From Pseudomonas protegens (GTDB lineage: Bacteria > Pseudomonadota > Gammaproteobacteria > Pseudomonadales > Pseudomonadaceae), in contig NZ_CP060201.1 of assembly GCF_013407925.2 (NCBI RefSeq), positions 558,001 through 622,000 of the forward strand: DNA of 64,000 nucleotides, read 5' to 3'. Position 1 is the stretch's first letter. Every line of letters starts with the position of its first letter. Below are positions 16,951-25,950 of this stretch, one piece after another. Both the position numbers and the translations under genes were made by a program. The notes beneath the pieces were generated by a model. It did not search any database. It worked only from the letters and a program-made list of their open reading frames with translations, and was not told the DNA's origin.

Positions 16951-17820
16951 ATGTCCAGGCTTTCCCATCAAGATTTGCGCCGCGGTTTCCGTGAACTGAT
17001 CGCCTCCAACTCCTGCTACCACACCGCTTCCGTGTTCGACCCGATGTCCGCGCGCATCGCCGCCGACCTGGGTTTTGAAGTGGGCATCCTCGGCGGTTCC
17101 GTGGCCTCGCTGCAGGTGCTGGCGGCCCCCGACTTCGCCCTGATCACCCTCAGCGAATTCGCCGAGCAGGCCACCCGCATCGGCCGTGTGGCCCAACTGC
17201 CGGTGATCGCCGACGCCGACCACGGCTACGGCAACGCGCTGAACGTGATGCGCACCGTGGTGGAACTGGAACGGGCCGGCATCGCCGCGCTGACCATCGA
17301 AGACACCCTGCTGCCGGCGCAGTTCGGGCGCAAATCCACCGACCTGATTTCGGTGGCCGAAGGCGTCGGCAAGATCCGCGCCGCCCTGGAAGCCCGGGTC
17401 GACACCGAGCTGGCGATCATCGCCCGGACCAACGCCGGAATCCTCCCGGTGCAGGAAATCATCAGCCGCACCCAGCAGTACCAGCGCGCAGGCGCCGACG
17501 CCATCTGCATGGTCGGCATCCGTGATTTCGAGCAACTGGAACAGATCTCCGAGCACCTGAGCGTGCCGCTGATGCTGGTGACCTACGGCAACCCGGCACT
17601 GCGCGACGATGCCCGCCTGGCCGAGCTGGGGGTGAAAATCGCGGTGGACGGCCACGCCGCCTACTTCGCCGCGATCAAGGCCACCTACGACTGCCTGCGC
17701 GAGCAGCGGCAGATCTTCACCCAGGCCTCGGACCTGAGTGCCACCGAGCTGGCCCATACCTACACCCAGCCCGAGGACTACATCGTCTGGGCCAAGGAGT
17801 TCATGAGCGTCAAGGAGTAA
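16951..17820 (+). CDS. Oxaloacetate decarboxylase (isocitrate lyase/PEP mutase superfamily)
   Basis: A 289-residue enzyme of the ICL/PEPM superfamily, close in length to the characterised Pseudomonas aeruginosa oxaloacetate decarboxylase. Expected motifs are present: [21 protein letters not shown] at the N terminus, metal-binding [20 protein letters not shown], and the loop region [17 protein letters not shown] where the catalytic CGH of isocitrate lyase is absent, as in the decarboxylase group. It turns oxaloacetate into pyruvate and carbon dioxide in the cytoplasm, so it can drain the TCA cycle. ATG 16951 has GGAG five to six bases upstream; the 31 extra upstream codons are not supported. 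Confidence 0.85.
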   Translation: MSRLSHQDLRRGFRELIASNSCYHTASVFDPMSARIAADLGFEVGILGGSVASLQVLAAPDFALITLSEFAEQATRIGRVAQLPVIADADHGYGNALNVMRTVVELERAGIAALTIEDTLLPAQFGRKSTDLISVAEGVGKIRAALEARVDTELAIIARTNAGILPVQEIISRTQQYQRAGADAICMVGIRDFEQLEQISEHLSVPLMLVTYGNPALRDDARLAELGVKIAVDGHAAYFAAIKATYDCLREQRQIFTQASDLSATELAHTYTQPEDYIVWAKEFMSVKE

Positions 17821-17853
17821 CACCGGCGATTGGCCGGGGTGAGGCGCAACGCC

Positions 17854-18258
17854 TCAACCCTGGGCCGATTTCAACGCGCCTTCCACGCAGTCGAGGATCT
17901 GCCCGATGGTCCAGGGCTTGCGGATGAAGGTCACCGGATAGCGCACCCCGGAACTCTCGGGGGTCTCGAAACCCGACATCACCACGATTGGCAGCGACGG
18001 CCAGCGTTCACCGCACAGGTTGCTCAGGCTGGCGCCGTTGAGCGTGCCGGGCATGCTGATGTCGGTGAGCAGCAGGGCCACGTCCGCGGCATGTTGCTGC
18101 AGGAACTCCCAGGCCCGGTCGGCACTGTCCATGCCCTCGGTGGCAAACCCCTCGTCCTGCAGAATCTCGCAAAGAAACTCCAGCACCGTCGGTTCGTCCT
18201 CCACCACCAGGATCAAGCGAGAGGTGGCGTCGGGGCGGACGGATGAGGCTGGGCACAT
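17854..18258 (-). CDS. Stand-alone receiver domain protein
   Basis: A 134-residue protein made of one CheY-like receiver domain: acidic residues in LILVVEDEPTVLEF, phospho-acceptor Asp in LLLTDISMPGTLNG, switch Ser in PIVVMSGF, and the conserved Lys in TFIRKPWTIGQIL. There is no output domain. The TDISMPG-GxxL pattern is that of receivers that pair with hybrid histidine kinases of the FixJ-like group. No kinase is adjacent, so its partner is elsewhere. The first 12 residues are low complexity. Divergent from cobB. Confidence 0.85.
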   Translation of the reverse strand: MCPASSVRPDATSRLILVVEDEPTVLEFLCEILQDEGFATEGMDSADRAWEFLQQHAADVALLLTDISMPGTLNGASLSNLCGERWPSLPIVVMSGFETPESSGVRYPVTFIRKPWTIGQILDCVEGALKSAQG

Positions 18259-18368
18259 GGGGCTGACACTCCCTGAAAGGTTGAGAATTGCGCGGACAGG
18301 ACCGCTGACAAGAGTTATGAGCGGCGGCTTGACGATAAATTCATTCCCGATGCGCCCGCAGTGTTTTT

Positions 18369-18384
18369 TTCGGACAGGTCCGAA
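18369..18384. promoter_or_regulatory. Inverted repeat upstream of cobB
   Basis: TTCGGAC and GTCCGAA face each other around AG, 55 bases before the cobB start and immediately after a T run. It could be a repressor site or the hairpin of a small terminator read from the left. No binder can be named. Confidence 0.25.
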
Positions 18385-18439
18385 CCGGCTGGCGATAATG
18401 CGACCCCGATATCACCGCAACAACGCAGACAGGTCATCC

Positions 18440-19189
18440 ATGGAATTCGATCCCCAACGCCTGGCCCAGGCCCGACACCTGGTGGTGTTCAGTGGCGCCG
18501 GAGTCTCGGCTGAAAGCGCCATCCCGACCTTTCGCGACGCCCTGACCGGGTTGTGGGAAAACTTCGACCCGGCGCGGCTGGCCACGCCCCAAGCCTTTCG
18601 CGAGGACCCGGCGCTGGTCTGGGGCTGGTATGAATGGCGCCGCATGAAAGTGCTCCAGGCCCACCCCAACCCGGCCCACCTGGCGATTGCCGAACTGGCC
18701 CGACGCGTACCGCGCCTGACCCTGATCACCCAGAATGTCGATGACCTGCACGAGCGCGCCGGCAGCCCCTCGGTGCTGCACCTGCACGGCAGCCTGCACC
18801 ACCCCAAGTGCTTCGCCTGCAACCGCCCCTTCAGCGGCGAACTGCCAGAACCCGTGTTGCCGGAGCAGGGTTGCAGCCTGGAGCCCCCCCGTTGCACCGG
18901 CTGCAACGGCAAGATCCGCCCCGGGGTGGTGTGGTTCGGCGAAGCCCTGCCACCGCACATCCTCAAAGAGGCATTCAAAGCGGCAGGCGAATGCGACCTG
19001 CTGTTGTCGGTAGGCACCTCGGGTCTGGTGCAGCCGGCGGCGCAGATCCCCCAACTGGCGCTGGAGCAAGGTGCCTGCGTGGTGCACATCAACTCGCAGC
19101 CCCAGGCCTGTACGAAGCCTGAGGAATACAGCCTGGTGGGCAAGGCCGGACAGATTATGCCGGAACTGCTGCGCCAGGCCTTTGCCTGA
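18440..19189 (+). CDS. cobB: NAD-dependent protein deacylase (sirtuin, CobB type)
   Basis: Removes acyl groups from lysines while splitting NAD into nicotinamide and O-acyl-ADP-ribose. The 249-residue protein has VVFSGAGVSAESAIPTFR at the NAD site, QNVDDLHERAG, catalytic His116 in VLHLHGS, and a zinc site with C124-x2-C127 and a later C-x2-C pair (PPRCTGCNGK). Tyr64 and Arg67 (WYEWRR) mark the class III/SIRT5-like pocket for succinyl and malonyl groups, so desuccinylase activity is likely. Start ATG 18440. Nicotinamide that it releases would enter the PncA pathway 12 kb upstream in this window. Confidence 0.9.
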   Translation: MEFDPQRLAQARHLVVFSGAGVSAESAIPTFRDALTGLWENFDPARLATPQAFREDPALVWGWYEWRRMKVLQAHPNPAHLAIAELARRVPRLTLITQNVDDLHERAGSPSVLHLHGSLHHPKCFACNRPFSGELPEPVLPEQGCSLEPPRCTGCNGKIRPGVVWFGEALPPHILKEAFKAAGECDLLLSVGTSGLVQPAAQIPQLALEQGACVVHINSQPQACTKPEEYSLVGKAGQIMPELLRQAFA

Positions 19190-19415
19190 TTTTCTGGGGG
19201 CTGACACGCCGTTCACGACGCGGATCGTCATTTTTCCCGCCACAGCGGCCCGGCATGAGGTAGATTCAAGCAGCGAATAACCTCGCAACGACGTTTGCTT
19301 TCTTGCCCTGCCGCTGGAAACCAAGCCCCGTACCGGTGGCTCTGTTCACTGCCCCGCCGTTTTTTCGCCACTGAGCGCGTCTGGCGCGGTGGCGCCGATT
19401 TCAGGAAATGGATTA

Positions 19416-20789
19416 ATGCCGCAAAGACACGTGATCAATGCTTCGGTCAGCCCGAAAGGCAGCCTGGAGACCCTCTCGCAACGTGAAGTGCAACAACTCA
19501 GCGCCGCCGGCTCCGGCAGCATCTACACCCTGTTCCGCCAGTGCGCCCTGGCCATTCTCAATACCGGCGCCCACGTCGACAACGCCAAGACCATCCTCGA
19601 CGCCTACCACGATTTTGAAGTGCGCATTCACCAGCAGGATCGCGGCGTGCGCCTTGAACTGCTGAACGCGCCGGCCGACGCCTTCGTCGACGGTGAAATG
19701 ATCGCCAGCACCCGGGAAATGCTCTTCAGTGCCCTGCGCGACATTGTCTACACCGAGAACGAACTGGACAGCCAGCGCATCGACCTGGACAGCTCTCAGG
19801 GCATCACCGACTACGTCTTCCATCTGCTGCGCAACGCCCGTACCCTGCGCCCCGGCGTGGAGCCGAAGATGGTGGTGTGCTGGGGCGGCCACTCGATCAA
19901 CACCGAAGAATACAAATACACCAAGAAGGTCGGTCACGAACTGGGCCTGCGCAAGCTGGACATCTGCACCGGCTGCGGTCCGGGCGTGATGAAGGGCCCG
20001 ATGAAAGGCGCCACCATCGCCCACGCCAAGCAGCGCATGAGCGGCGGTCGCTACCTGGGCCTGACCGAGCCGGGGATCATCGCCGCCGAAGCACCGAACC
20101 CCATCGTCAACGAGCTGGTGATCCTGCCGGACATCGAGAAGCGCCTGGAGGCCTTCGTCCGTGTCGGCCACGGCATCATCATCTTCCCGGGGGGCGCCGG
20201 CACCGCCGAGGAATTCCTCTATCTGCTGGGCATCCTCATGCACCCGGATAACCGCGACCTGCCGTTCCCGGTGATCCTCACCGGCCCGCGCAGCGCGGCG
20301 CCGTACCTGGAGCAGCTCAACGCCTTTGTCCTGGCGACCCTGGGTGAAGCCGCACAGCAGCACTACCAGGTCATCATCGACAACCCGGCGGAGGTCGCCC
20401 GGCAGATGACCGAGGGGCTGAAGACCGTCAAGCAGTTCCGCCGCGAACGCAACGACGCCTTCCACTTCAACTGGTTGCTGAAGATCGACGAGAGCCTGCA
20501 GCGTCCCTTCGATCCGACCCACGAGAACATGGCCAGCCTGCAACTGAACCACGCCCTGGCGCCCCACGAGCTGGCGGCCAACCTGCGCCGCGCGTTCTCC
20601 GGCATCGTCGCCGGCAACGTCAAGGACCAGGGCATCCGCCTGATCGAACAGAAAGGCCCCTACAGCATCCACGGCGACCCGACGATCATGCGGCCCCTGG
20701 ACCAGCTGCTCAAAGCCTTCGTCGAGCAGCACCGCATGAAGCTGCCCGGCGGCGCGGCCTATGTGCCGTGCTACCGCGTCGTCAGTTGA
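19416..20789 (+). CDS. ppnN: Pyrimidine/purine nucleotide 5'-monophosphate nucleosidase
   Basis: Splits nucleoside monophosphates into base and ribose 5-phosphate; in Escherichia coli (YgdH) its activity is raised by (p)ppGpp. The 457-residue protein has the full family layout: an N-terminal regulatory domain (EVQQLSAAGSGSIYTLFRQ), the lysine-decarboxylase-like Rossmann domain with KMVVCWGGHSINTEEYKYTKKVG and CTGCGPGVMKGPMKGA, the PGGxGTxxE string in IIIFPGGAGTAEEFLYLLG, and a C-terminal domain (LRRAFSGIVAGNVKDQGIR). ATG 19416 has AGGAAA upstream. A strong hairpin at 20826-20851 follows the stop. The gene is monocistronic. Confidence 0.92.
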   Translation: MPQRHVINASVSPKGSLETLSQREVQQLSAAGSGSIYTLFRQCALAILNTGAHVDNAKTILDAYHDFEVRIHQQDRGVRLELLNAPADAFVDGEMIASTREMLFSALRDIVYTENELDSQRIDLDSSQGITDYVFHLLRNARTLRPGVEPKMVVCWGGHSINTEEYKYTKKVGHELGLRKLDICTGCGPGVMKGPMKGATIAHAKQRMSGGRYLGLTEPGIIAAEAPNPIVNELVILPDIEKRLEAFVRVGHGIIIFPGGAGTAEEFLYLLGILMHPDNRDLPFPVILTGPRSAAPYLEQLNAFVLATLGEAAQQHYQVIIDNPAEVARQMTEGLKTVKQFRRERNDAFHFNWLLKIDESLQRPFDPTHENMASLQLNHALAPHELAANLRRAFSGIVAGNVKDQGIRLIEQKGPYSIHGDPTIMRPLDQLLKAFVEQHRMKLPGGAAYVPCYRVVS

Positions 20790-20825
20790 GCTGGATCACA
20801 CAGCCCATCACAAACCACGCCACAG

Positions 20826-20851
20826 CAACGGGCCCCTCGCGGGGCCCGTTG
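20826..20851. terminator. Bidirectional hairpin terminator between ppnN and the hydrolase fusion gene
   Basis: An 11-base perfect stem (CAACGGGCCCC / GGGGCCCGTTG) with loop TCGC lies 36 bases after the ppnN stop and 27 bases before the end of the convergent gene. A short T-rich tail (TCATTTC) follows on the plus strand. Position between convergent genes supports use from both sides. Confidence 0.75.
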
Positions 20852-20877
20852 TCATTTCGCCTGACACGCCTGCCGGG

Positions 20878-22101
20878 TCAGCGCTGCCAACGGGCCATCA
20901 ACTGGTTGGACGGCAGGCTTTCATCGAGCACCTTGCGCGCACACTCGGCCCCCGCCACCGGCAGCCCTGCCGGATCCAGCAGGCCGATCTGCACCAGCAC
21001 GCTGGCCTGATCCCAATAGATGTGCTCGTGGCACAGCTTGTCGCCGCGAAACCCGACCACCGCCAGCATGGGGATTTCCACGTACTTGCCGGTGGGCTTG
21101 ACCCCGGGCAGCAGCCAGTCGATTTCCGTACTGTGGGTGAAGCAGAGGATGAATTCGTCCACCACCTGCAACGCGCCAACCGTGCGCGACACCGGGATCA
21201 TGCGGGTGTCCGGCGGGTTGCCGTGGACGAAGTGCTGCTCGTAGAAACGGCTCAGATCAGCCGCGCCGACACCGCCGGTCAGCGTCGGCACGTGATTGAC
21301 GTAGGGCTCCTTGACCATGGTCGCCATGGTGGCCGGCACGTCCCGGGTCGCGAACTCGTGGCTGACATGGGCCTCCCACAGGGCACCGAGGTCGAAGTCC
21401 GGCCCCACCGCCTTTTTCAGCGCGGCGATGGTGCGCCCGTGAGCCAGGGTTGCCGAAGGCTTGTGGTAATGCTCGCTGCCGATGCGGGCAAAAGCGTGGT
21501 CGGCTTGCGGGTAGCTGTAGATCTCCACCCCAGGGCGCCCGGCCAGGGCCGCGCCGATGCGCTGGCGGGCCGCAGCATCACAGTAGACATCCTGTTCGGC
21601 GAAGTGCAGCACCAGACGCCCGTGGATATGCACCGCCTCATCCAGGTATTCATCGATGCCCATGCCGTAGTAACCCACGGCGCAGGCCGCATCGGTCCGG
21701 GTGGCGGTGAGGTAGGCCAGCTTGCCGCCCATGCAATAGCCGACGTAGCCCACCGCCGGGCCGCTGACCGCCTCCAGAGCGCGCAGGGCCTCGATCGAGG
21801 CGGCGATGTCCTGCACCGCGCGGTCCAGGTCCAGGCCGCCGAACAAGCCCAGGGCCACCTGAAAGTCCGCGGTGCTGTAGCCCAGCTCGACCCCGGGCTG
21901 CTGACGCCAGAACAGGTCCGGCACCAGGGCCACATAACCCTCCTCGGCATACAGATCAGCGGTGGCGCGCATATTGTCGTTGATGCCGAAAATCTCCTGG
22001 CCAATCACCAGCCCAGGCCCCCGGCCACTGGCGGGCAAGGCCAGATAGCCACGGAATACGCCCGCCCCATCAGCGGCGCTGATTTCTAGGTAGTGCCCCA
22101 T
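20878..22101 (-). CDS. Dienelactone hydrolase fused to an NTF2/SnoaL-like domain
   Basis: A 407-residue two-domain protein. Residues 1 to about 235 are an alpha/beta hydrolase of the dienelactone hydrolase family: GLVIGQEIFGINDNMRATAD near the N terminus, nucleophile Cys in VGYCMGGKLAY, Asp in LHFAEQDVYCD and His in YPQADHAFAR. From about 255 to the end the sequence is an NTF2-like fold of the SnoaL polyketide-cyclase group (AHVSHEFATRDVPATMATMVKEP, LSRFYEQHFVHGNPPDTRMIP, YVEIPMLAVVGFRGDKLCHEHIYWDQ). The usual enzyme ends after the first domain. The start at ATG 22101 has GAGGAG upstream. A role in breaking down a cyclic or aromatic lactone is inferred from the hydrolase family alone. Confidence 0.82.
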   Translation of the reverse strand: MGHYLEISAADGAGVFRGYLALPASGRGPGLVIGQEIFGINDNMRATADLYAEEGYVALVPDLFWRQQPGVELGYSTADFQVALGLFGGLDLDRAVQDIAASIEALRALEAVSGPAVGYVGYCMGGKLAYLTATRTDAACAVGYYGMGIDEYLDEAVHIHGRLVLHFAEQDVYCDAAARQRIGAALAGRPGVEIYSYPQADHAFARIGSEHYHKPSATLAHGRTIAALKKAVGPDFDLGALWEAHVSHEFATRDVPATMATMVKEPYVNHVPTLTGGVGAADLSRFYEQHFVHGNPPDTRMIPVSRTVGALQVVDEFILCFTHSTEIDWLLPGVKPTGKYVEIPMLAVVGFRGDKLCHEHIYWDQASVLVQIGLLDPAGLPVAGAECARKVLDESLPSNQLMARWQR

Positions 22102-22414
22102 CTTATTGTTCTCCTCAAGGCTCGGCTCATCACGGCCGGTGCCTATTAGGAACCCGCCGCAAGCGCTTTGCCTACCCCGCAAGTGCAAGCTTTTGTCACC
22201 GGACCTGAGCGGATCGCTACCCCGGAGCTACCCCGGAAAAGCCACTTTTCAAAATACTGGAACATAATTCCATTTTCTTGCATGATCTGCGCATCCGCAC
22301 AGCCAGGCAGCGCTGACGGCCGAAAACCCGCCCCGGACGACGCCATCGGGTCCAGGGCTTGGGCGCTCGATCAGCCAGACCTGGGAATAAAAAACATGCA
22401 CAAAGGCCTGCTCC
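22102..22414. other. Divergent intergenic region with an 11-bp tandem repeat
   Basis: Region between the hydrolase fusion gene (minus) and the flavin dehydrogenase gene (plus). GCTACCCCGGA is repeated twice head to tail at 22216-22226 and 22227-22237, one helical turn apart. A palindromic TGGAA-N5-TTCCA lies at 22258-22272. These could be binding sites for a shared regulator, but no regulator gene is adjacent. Confidence 0.35.
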
Positions 22415-24178
22415 GTGACTCAAGCCCCCACTCCCCCTCTACCGCCCCTGGATTGTGATTTGCTGCTGATCGGCTCCGGCGCCGCTGGCTTGGCCTGCGC
22501 GGTGACCGCCGCCTGGCACGGCTTGGAAGTGATAGTAGTGGAAAAGGATTCCACTTTCGGTGGCGCCAGTGCCTGGTCCGGCGGCTGGATGTGGGTGCCG
22601 GGCAACCCCCTGGCACGCCGCGCCGGCATCGATGAAGACCCGCAGCAACCGCGCACCTACCTCAAGCATGAACTGGGCGAACGCTATGACGCCGCGCGCA
22701 TCGATGCCTTGCTGGATAACGGGCCGCAGATGGTGGCCTTCTTCGAGCAGCACACGGCCCTGCAATTCGTCGATGGCAATGGCATTCCGGATATCCACGG
22801 CCAGGTGCCCGGCGCCGGGGTCGAGGGCCATCAGCTGATTGCCGCGCCCTATGACGCACGGGCCATCGGCCCCCTGCTCAAACGCCTGCGCAAGACCCTG
22901 CGGGAAACCTCGTTCATGGGCATGCCGATCATGGCCGGGGCCGATCTGGGGGCCTTTCTCAGCATGACCCGCTCGTTCAAGTCGCTGCTGCATGTCGCCA
23001 AGCGCTTTAGCCGCCATCTGCGGGACCTGGCGCTGCACGGCCGGGCCATGCACCTGGTGAACGGCGTGGCGTTGATCGGCCGGCTGGCCAAGTCCGCCGA
23101 GCAATTGGGGGTCACTCTCATGGAGTCCACGCCGGCCCGCTCGCTACTGCGGGATCAGCAAGGGGTGCACGGCGCCCTGGTGGACACGCCCCAGGGCCCG
23201 CGGGAAATCCGCGCCCGGCGCGGCGTGGTGCTGGCCGCCGGCGGATTTGCCAATGACCCGGTTCGGCGCCAAGCGCTATTTCCTCGCGCACCTGGGCCGG
23301 ATGAACATCTGGCCCTGCCGCCATCGAGCTGCTCCGGGGATGGCATCCGCCTCGGCGAAGCCGCCGGCGCGGTCCTGGCCACGGACCTCGCCAGCCCGGT
23401 GGCCTGGGCCCCGGTGTCGCGGGTGCGGCACGCCGATGGCAGCGTCGGGCACTTTCCCCACATCATCGACCGGGCCAAGCCCGGGCTGATCGGCGTGCTG
23501 GCCAACGGCAAGCGCTTCGTCAACGAGGCCGACGGCTACTACGACTACACCGCCGCCATGGTCGAGAAGGTGCCGGCCGGCGAGGAAGTGGCCTCCTGGC
23601 TGATCTGCGACCATCGCTTCCAGCGCCGCTACGGCCTGGGCTATGCCCGGCCCTTTCCGTTGCCCGTTGGCCCGCTGGTGCGCAGCGGCTACCTGCAGCG
23701 GGCCGACTCGATCCTGGCTCTGGCCCGCCAATGCGGCATCGACCCACAGGCACTGGCGGACACGGTGCAGCACTTCAACCAGCACGCCCGCCACGGCCAG
23801 GACCCCGAGTTCGGCCGCGGCTCGACGCCCTACAACCGCAAGCAGGGCGACGCCCTGTACCCCGGCCCCAACCCTTGCGTGGCGCCCATCGAGCAGGGGC
23901 CGTTCTACGCGGTGAAGGTGCTGCCCGGCAGCTTCGGCACCTTCGCCGGGCTCAAGACCAATGCCCAGGCCCAGGTGCTGGATCAGGCCGGCGCGGCGAT
24001 CCCCGGGCTGTATGCGGCGGGCACCGACATGGCCAGCGTGATGGGCGGGTTCTACCCCTCCGGCGGCATCAACCTGGGCCCGGCCATGACCTTCGGCTAC
24101 ATCGCCGGACGCCACGCGGCCGGAGTCGAGGCCTATGAAGCCGCACTGCCTAGCGCCGCCGTGACCGATCCGCGCTGA
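22415..24178 (+). CDS. FAD-dependent dehydrogenase (3-ketosteroid 1-dehydrogenase-like)
   Basis: A 587-residue flavoprotein of the fumarate reductase/KstD group. The FAD site is at the N terminus (DLLLIGSGAAGLACAVTAAW, IVVEKDSTFGGASAWSGG), the substrate-side domain follows, and the C terminus carries the family's closing motif GGFYPSGGINLGPAMTFGYIAGRHAA. KstD-like proteins oxidise ring A of steroids, but many relatives act on other ketones, so the substrate is open. It starts with GTG at 22415, eight bases after AAAGG. It is divergent from the dienelactone hydrolase-NTF2 gene; the pair could belong to one catabolic route. Confidence 0.75.
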   Translation: MTQAPTPPLPPLDCDLLLIGSGAAGLACAVTAAWHGLEVIVVEKDSTFGGASAWSGGWMWVPGNPLARRAGIDEDPQQPRTYLKHELGERYDAARIDALLDNGPQMVAFFEQHTALQFVDGNGIPDIHGQVPGAGVEGHQLIAAPYDARAIGPLLKRLRKTLRETSFMGMPIMAGADLGAFLSMTRSFKSLLHVAKRFSRHLRDLALHGRAMHLVNGVALIGRLAKSAEQLGVTLMESTPARSLLRDQQGVHGALVDTPQGPREIRARRGVVLAAGGFANDPVRRQALFPRAPGPDEHLALPPSSCSGDGIRLGEAAGAVLATDLASPVAWAPVSRVRHADGSVGHFPHIIDRAKPGLIGVLANGKRFVNEADGYYDYTAAMVEKVPAGEEVASWLICDHRFQRRYGLGYARPFPLPVGPLVRSGYLQRADSILALARQCGIDPQALADTVQHFNQHARHGQDPEFGRGSTPYNRKQGDALYPGPNPCVAPIEQGPFYAVKVLPGSFGTFAGLKTNAQAQVLDQAGAAIPGLYAAGTDMASVMGGFYPSGGINLGPAMTFGYIAGRHAAGVEAYEAALPSAAVTDPR

Positions 24179-24193
24179 GTCGCCACGCGGCCC

Positions 24194-25222
24194 TCAGGGC
24201 GAACGGCCGCCAGCCGGGTCTTCCGCCACCCCGGGGACCTGCAACTGGCTTTCGATCTGCCGGCCGAGGTAATACACCCCGGCCAAGACCCCATGCTCGG
24301 GGTCATGCAGTTGCCGGGACCAGGCCTGGTCGAAGGCCGCCCCCAGGTCCCGCCGGGTCTGGGCCTGCACCCCGTCCCGGTCATGGTCCTGGACCAGCGC
24401 CCGGACCCCGGCCACCCCCACCGAGATCAACGCACCGGCCACCCGCCCCACTGCCGCCGCCACCGCACCGGCGACACCACGGGTGGCGAACTGGGCCTGG
24501 ATTTTCTCGCTGGTCACCTGCGCCACCTGGGACACGCCAGGGGCCGGCGTGCCCTGCCCGGCCGCCGCCGTGCCACGAATCTGCCGCAACAGCGGCCCGT
24601 AAGCGGGCAAGCGGGCGATGGGCTCGACCCGCAACAACTGGGTCAAGGAAGCGCGCTGTTCGGCAGCCGGCCCCAGGTCAATGGCCAGCACCTGATCCAG
24701 GTGCTGGTCCAGCTGCAGCGTCGGCAGCTGGTAGCGGTGGCCGATCTGCGCCAATTGCTGGCGCAGCAACTGCACATAGAACTCCATGGCCTCGCCGGTG
24801 ATCTCGTCGGCATCGATCTCCAGCGCCACCGGCGCCAGCACCCGTTCCTGGTACTGCTCCTGCAGGTAGGCGGCCAGCCGCCCGGAGGCTTGCCCGGCGT
24901 CGCCGCGACTGTTCAGCGAATACCAGCCGACCTTCAGCGACAGCCATTCCTGGGTCCAGTAACCGCTGAACCAGGGAATGAACTGCTCGTCGGTCTGCTG
25001 GTAGACCCGGGTGCGCCAGTGTTCCATGGAACCCTGGGCGTAGACTTCAGCCTGGGCGGTGGCGCTACGGGAAGCGTCGAGCAGCTCGCTGTCGACCTGA
25101 CGCCAAATGGCCGGGCTGACCGGGGCCGGCACTTCGGCTTCCGGGGCCCGGTGAGCGCAGCCGGCGAGCACCAGCAGCAGCGCCAGCAGGCAATGGCCAG
25201 AGCAGAGCATCGATCGCCGCAA
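24194..25222 (-). CDS. Lipoprotein of unknown function
   Basis: A 342-residue lipoprotein. The likely start is TTG at 25222, because GGGAGG is eight bases upstream and the product begins with a charged stretch (LRRSM) before the hydrophobic core LLALLLVLAGC, whose LAGC is a lipobox; ATG at 25210 would also give a working signal. The mature protein is mostly helical and contains a Gly/Ala-rich hydrophobic segment (AGAVAAAVGRVAGALISVGVAG) near residue 250 that could insert in a membrane. No conserved enzyme motif is recognised. Its end is 15 bases from the end of the convergent flavoprotein gene. Confidence 0.7.
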   Translation of the reverse strand: MRRSMLCSGHCLLALLLVLAGCAHRAPEAEVPAPVSPAIWRQVDSELLDASRSATAQAEVYAQGSMEHWRTRVYQQTDEQFIPWFSGYWTQEWLSLKVGWYSLNSRGDAGQASGRLAAYLQEQYQERVLAPVALEIDADEITGEAMEFYVQLLRQQLAQIGHRYQLPTLQLDQHLDQVLAIDLGPAAEQRASLTQLLRVEPIARLPAYGPLLRQIRGTAAAGQGTPAPGVSQVAQVTSEKIQAQFATRGVAGAVAAAVGRVAGALISVGVAGVRALVQDHDRDGVQAQTRRDLGAAFDQAWSRQLHDPEHGVLAGVYYLGRQIESQLQVPGVAEDPAGGRSP

Positions 25223-25439
25223 GGCAGGTTCCTCCCGCAGAAGCCGCGCCGGCATCCGACACAGCGCCATGGCGTTCCAGCAGTATAGGTAGCGCCGCCA
25301 CGGCGGCTGCGGGCAAAAACCGGCAGCGCCCCGGGCTTTTATCCTGCCTCATGAACAAACACTGCCAGCGCCCGTTCACCCTCGGTATATTGCCCCCCGG
25401 CGTTCGCGCCACGGACCTGCCCCTCGTCAAGGAACCCCC

Positions 25440-25814
25440 ATGCTCTACCGTATTGCCGCCGACAGCCTGGTGCTGTTTCACCTGTCATTTATCGTCTTCG
25501 TGCTGCTGGGCGGCCTGCTGGTGCTGCGCTATCCACGGCTGATGCTGCTGCACCTGCCGGCCGCGGCCTGGGGCGTGGCGGTGGAAGTGCTGCACCTGGA
25601 ATGCCCACTGACCCGCTGGGAGAACCTGCTGCGCCACGCCGCCGGCCAGGACGGCTACGGCGCCGGGTTCATCGAGCACTACCTGATCCCGCTGATCTAC
25701 CCCGCCGGCCTGACCCCGGGCATCCAGCTGTGGCTGGGCGGCCTGGTGCTGCTGATCAACCTTTCGGTCTACCTCTATCTGGGCCAGCGCTGGGCGCGCA
25801 GCCGCCACGCCTGA
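25440..25814 (+). CDS. DUF2784 family membrane protein
   Basis: A 124-residue inner-membrane protein with three to four hydrophobic segments: residues 11-30 (LVLFHLSFIVFVLLGGLLVL), 36-52 and 90-115. The motif of DUF2784 is visible, with LECPLTRWENLLR and a GFIEHYLIPLIYP segment. Function is unknown; the family is small and common in proteobacteria. The ATG follows GTCAAGGAACCCCC. Stands alone between divergent and convergent neighbours. Confidence 0.8.
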   Translation: MLYRIAADSLVLFHLSFIVFVLLGGLLVLRYPRLMLLHLPAAAWGVAVEVLHLECPLTRWENLLRHAAGQDGYGAGFIEHYLIPLIYPAGLTPGIQLWLGGLVLLINLSVYLYLGQRWARSRHA

Positions 25815-25950
25815 ATCTGCGCGAGCAGCCTGCTTCAGAGCGCGAGCGACCTTGCTCGTTGGCGCCGCAAAGCCCCCGCGCCTGATCCGCACCCTGGCTG
25901 CGCCACACCTGGCGCCGTTGATCGACGCAACGGGCACGGGCCCTGGCGAT

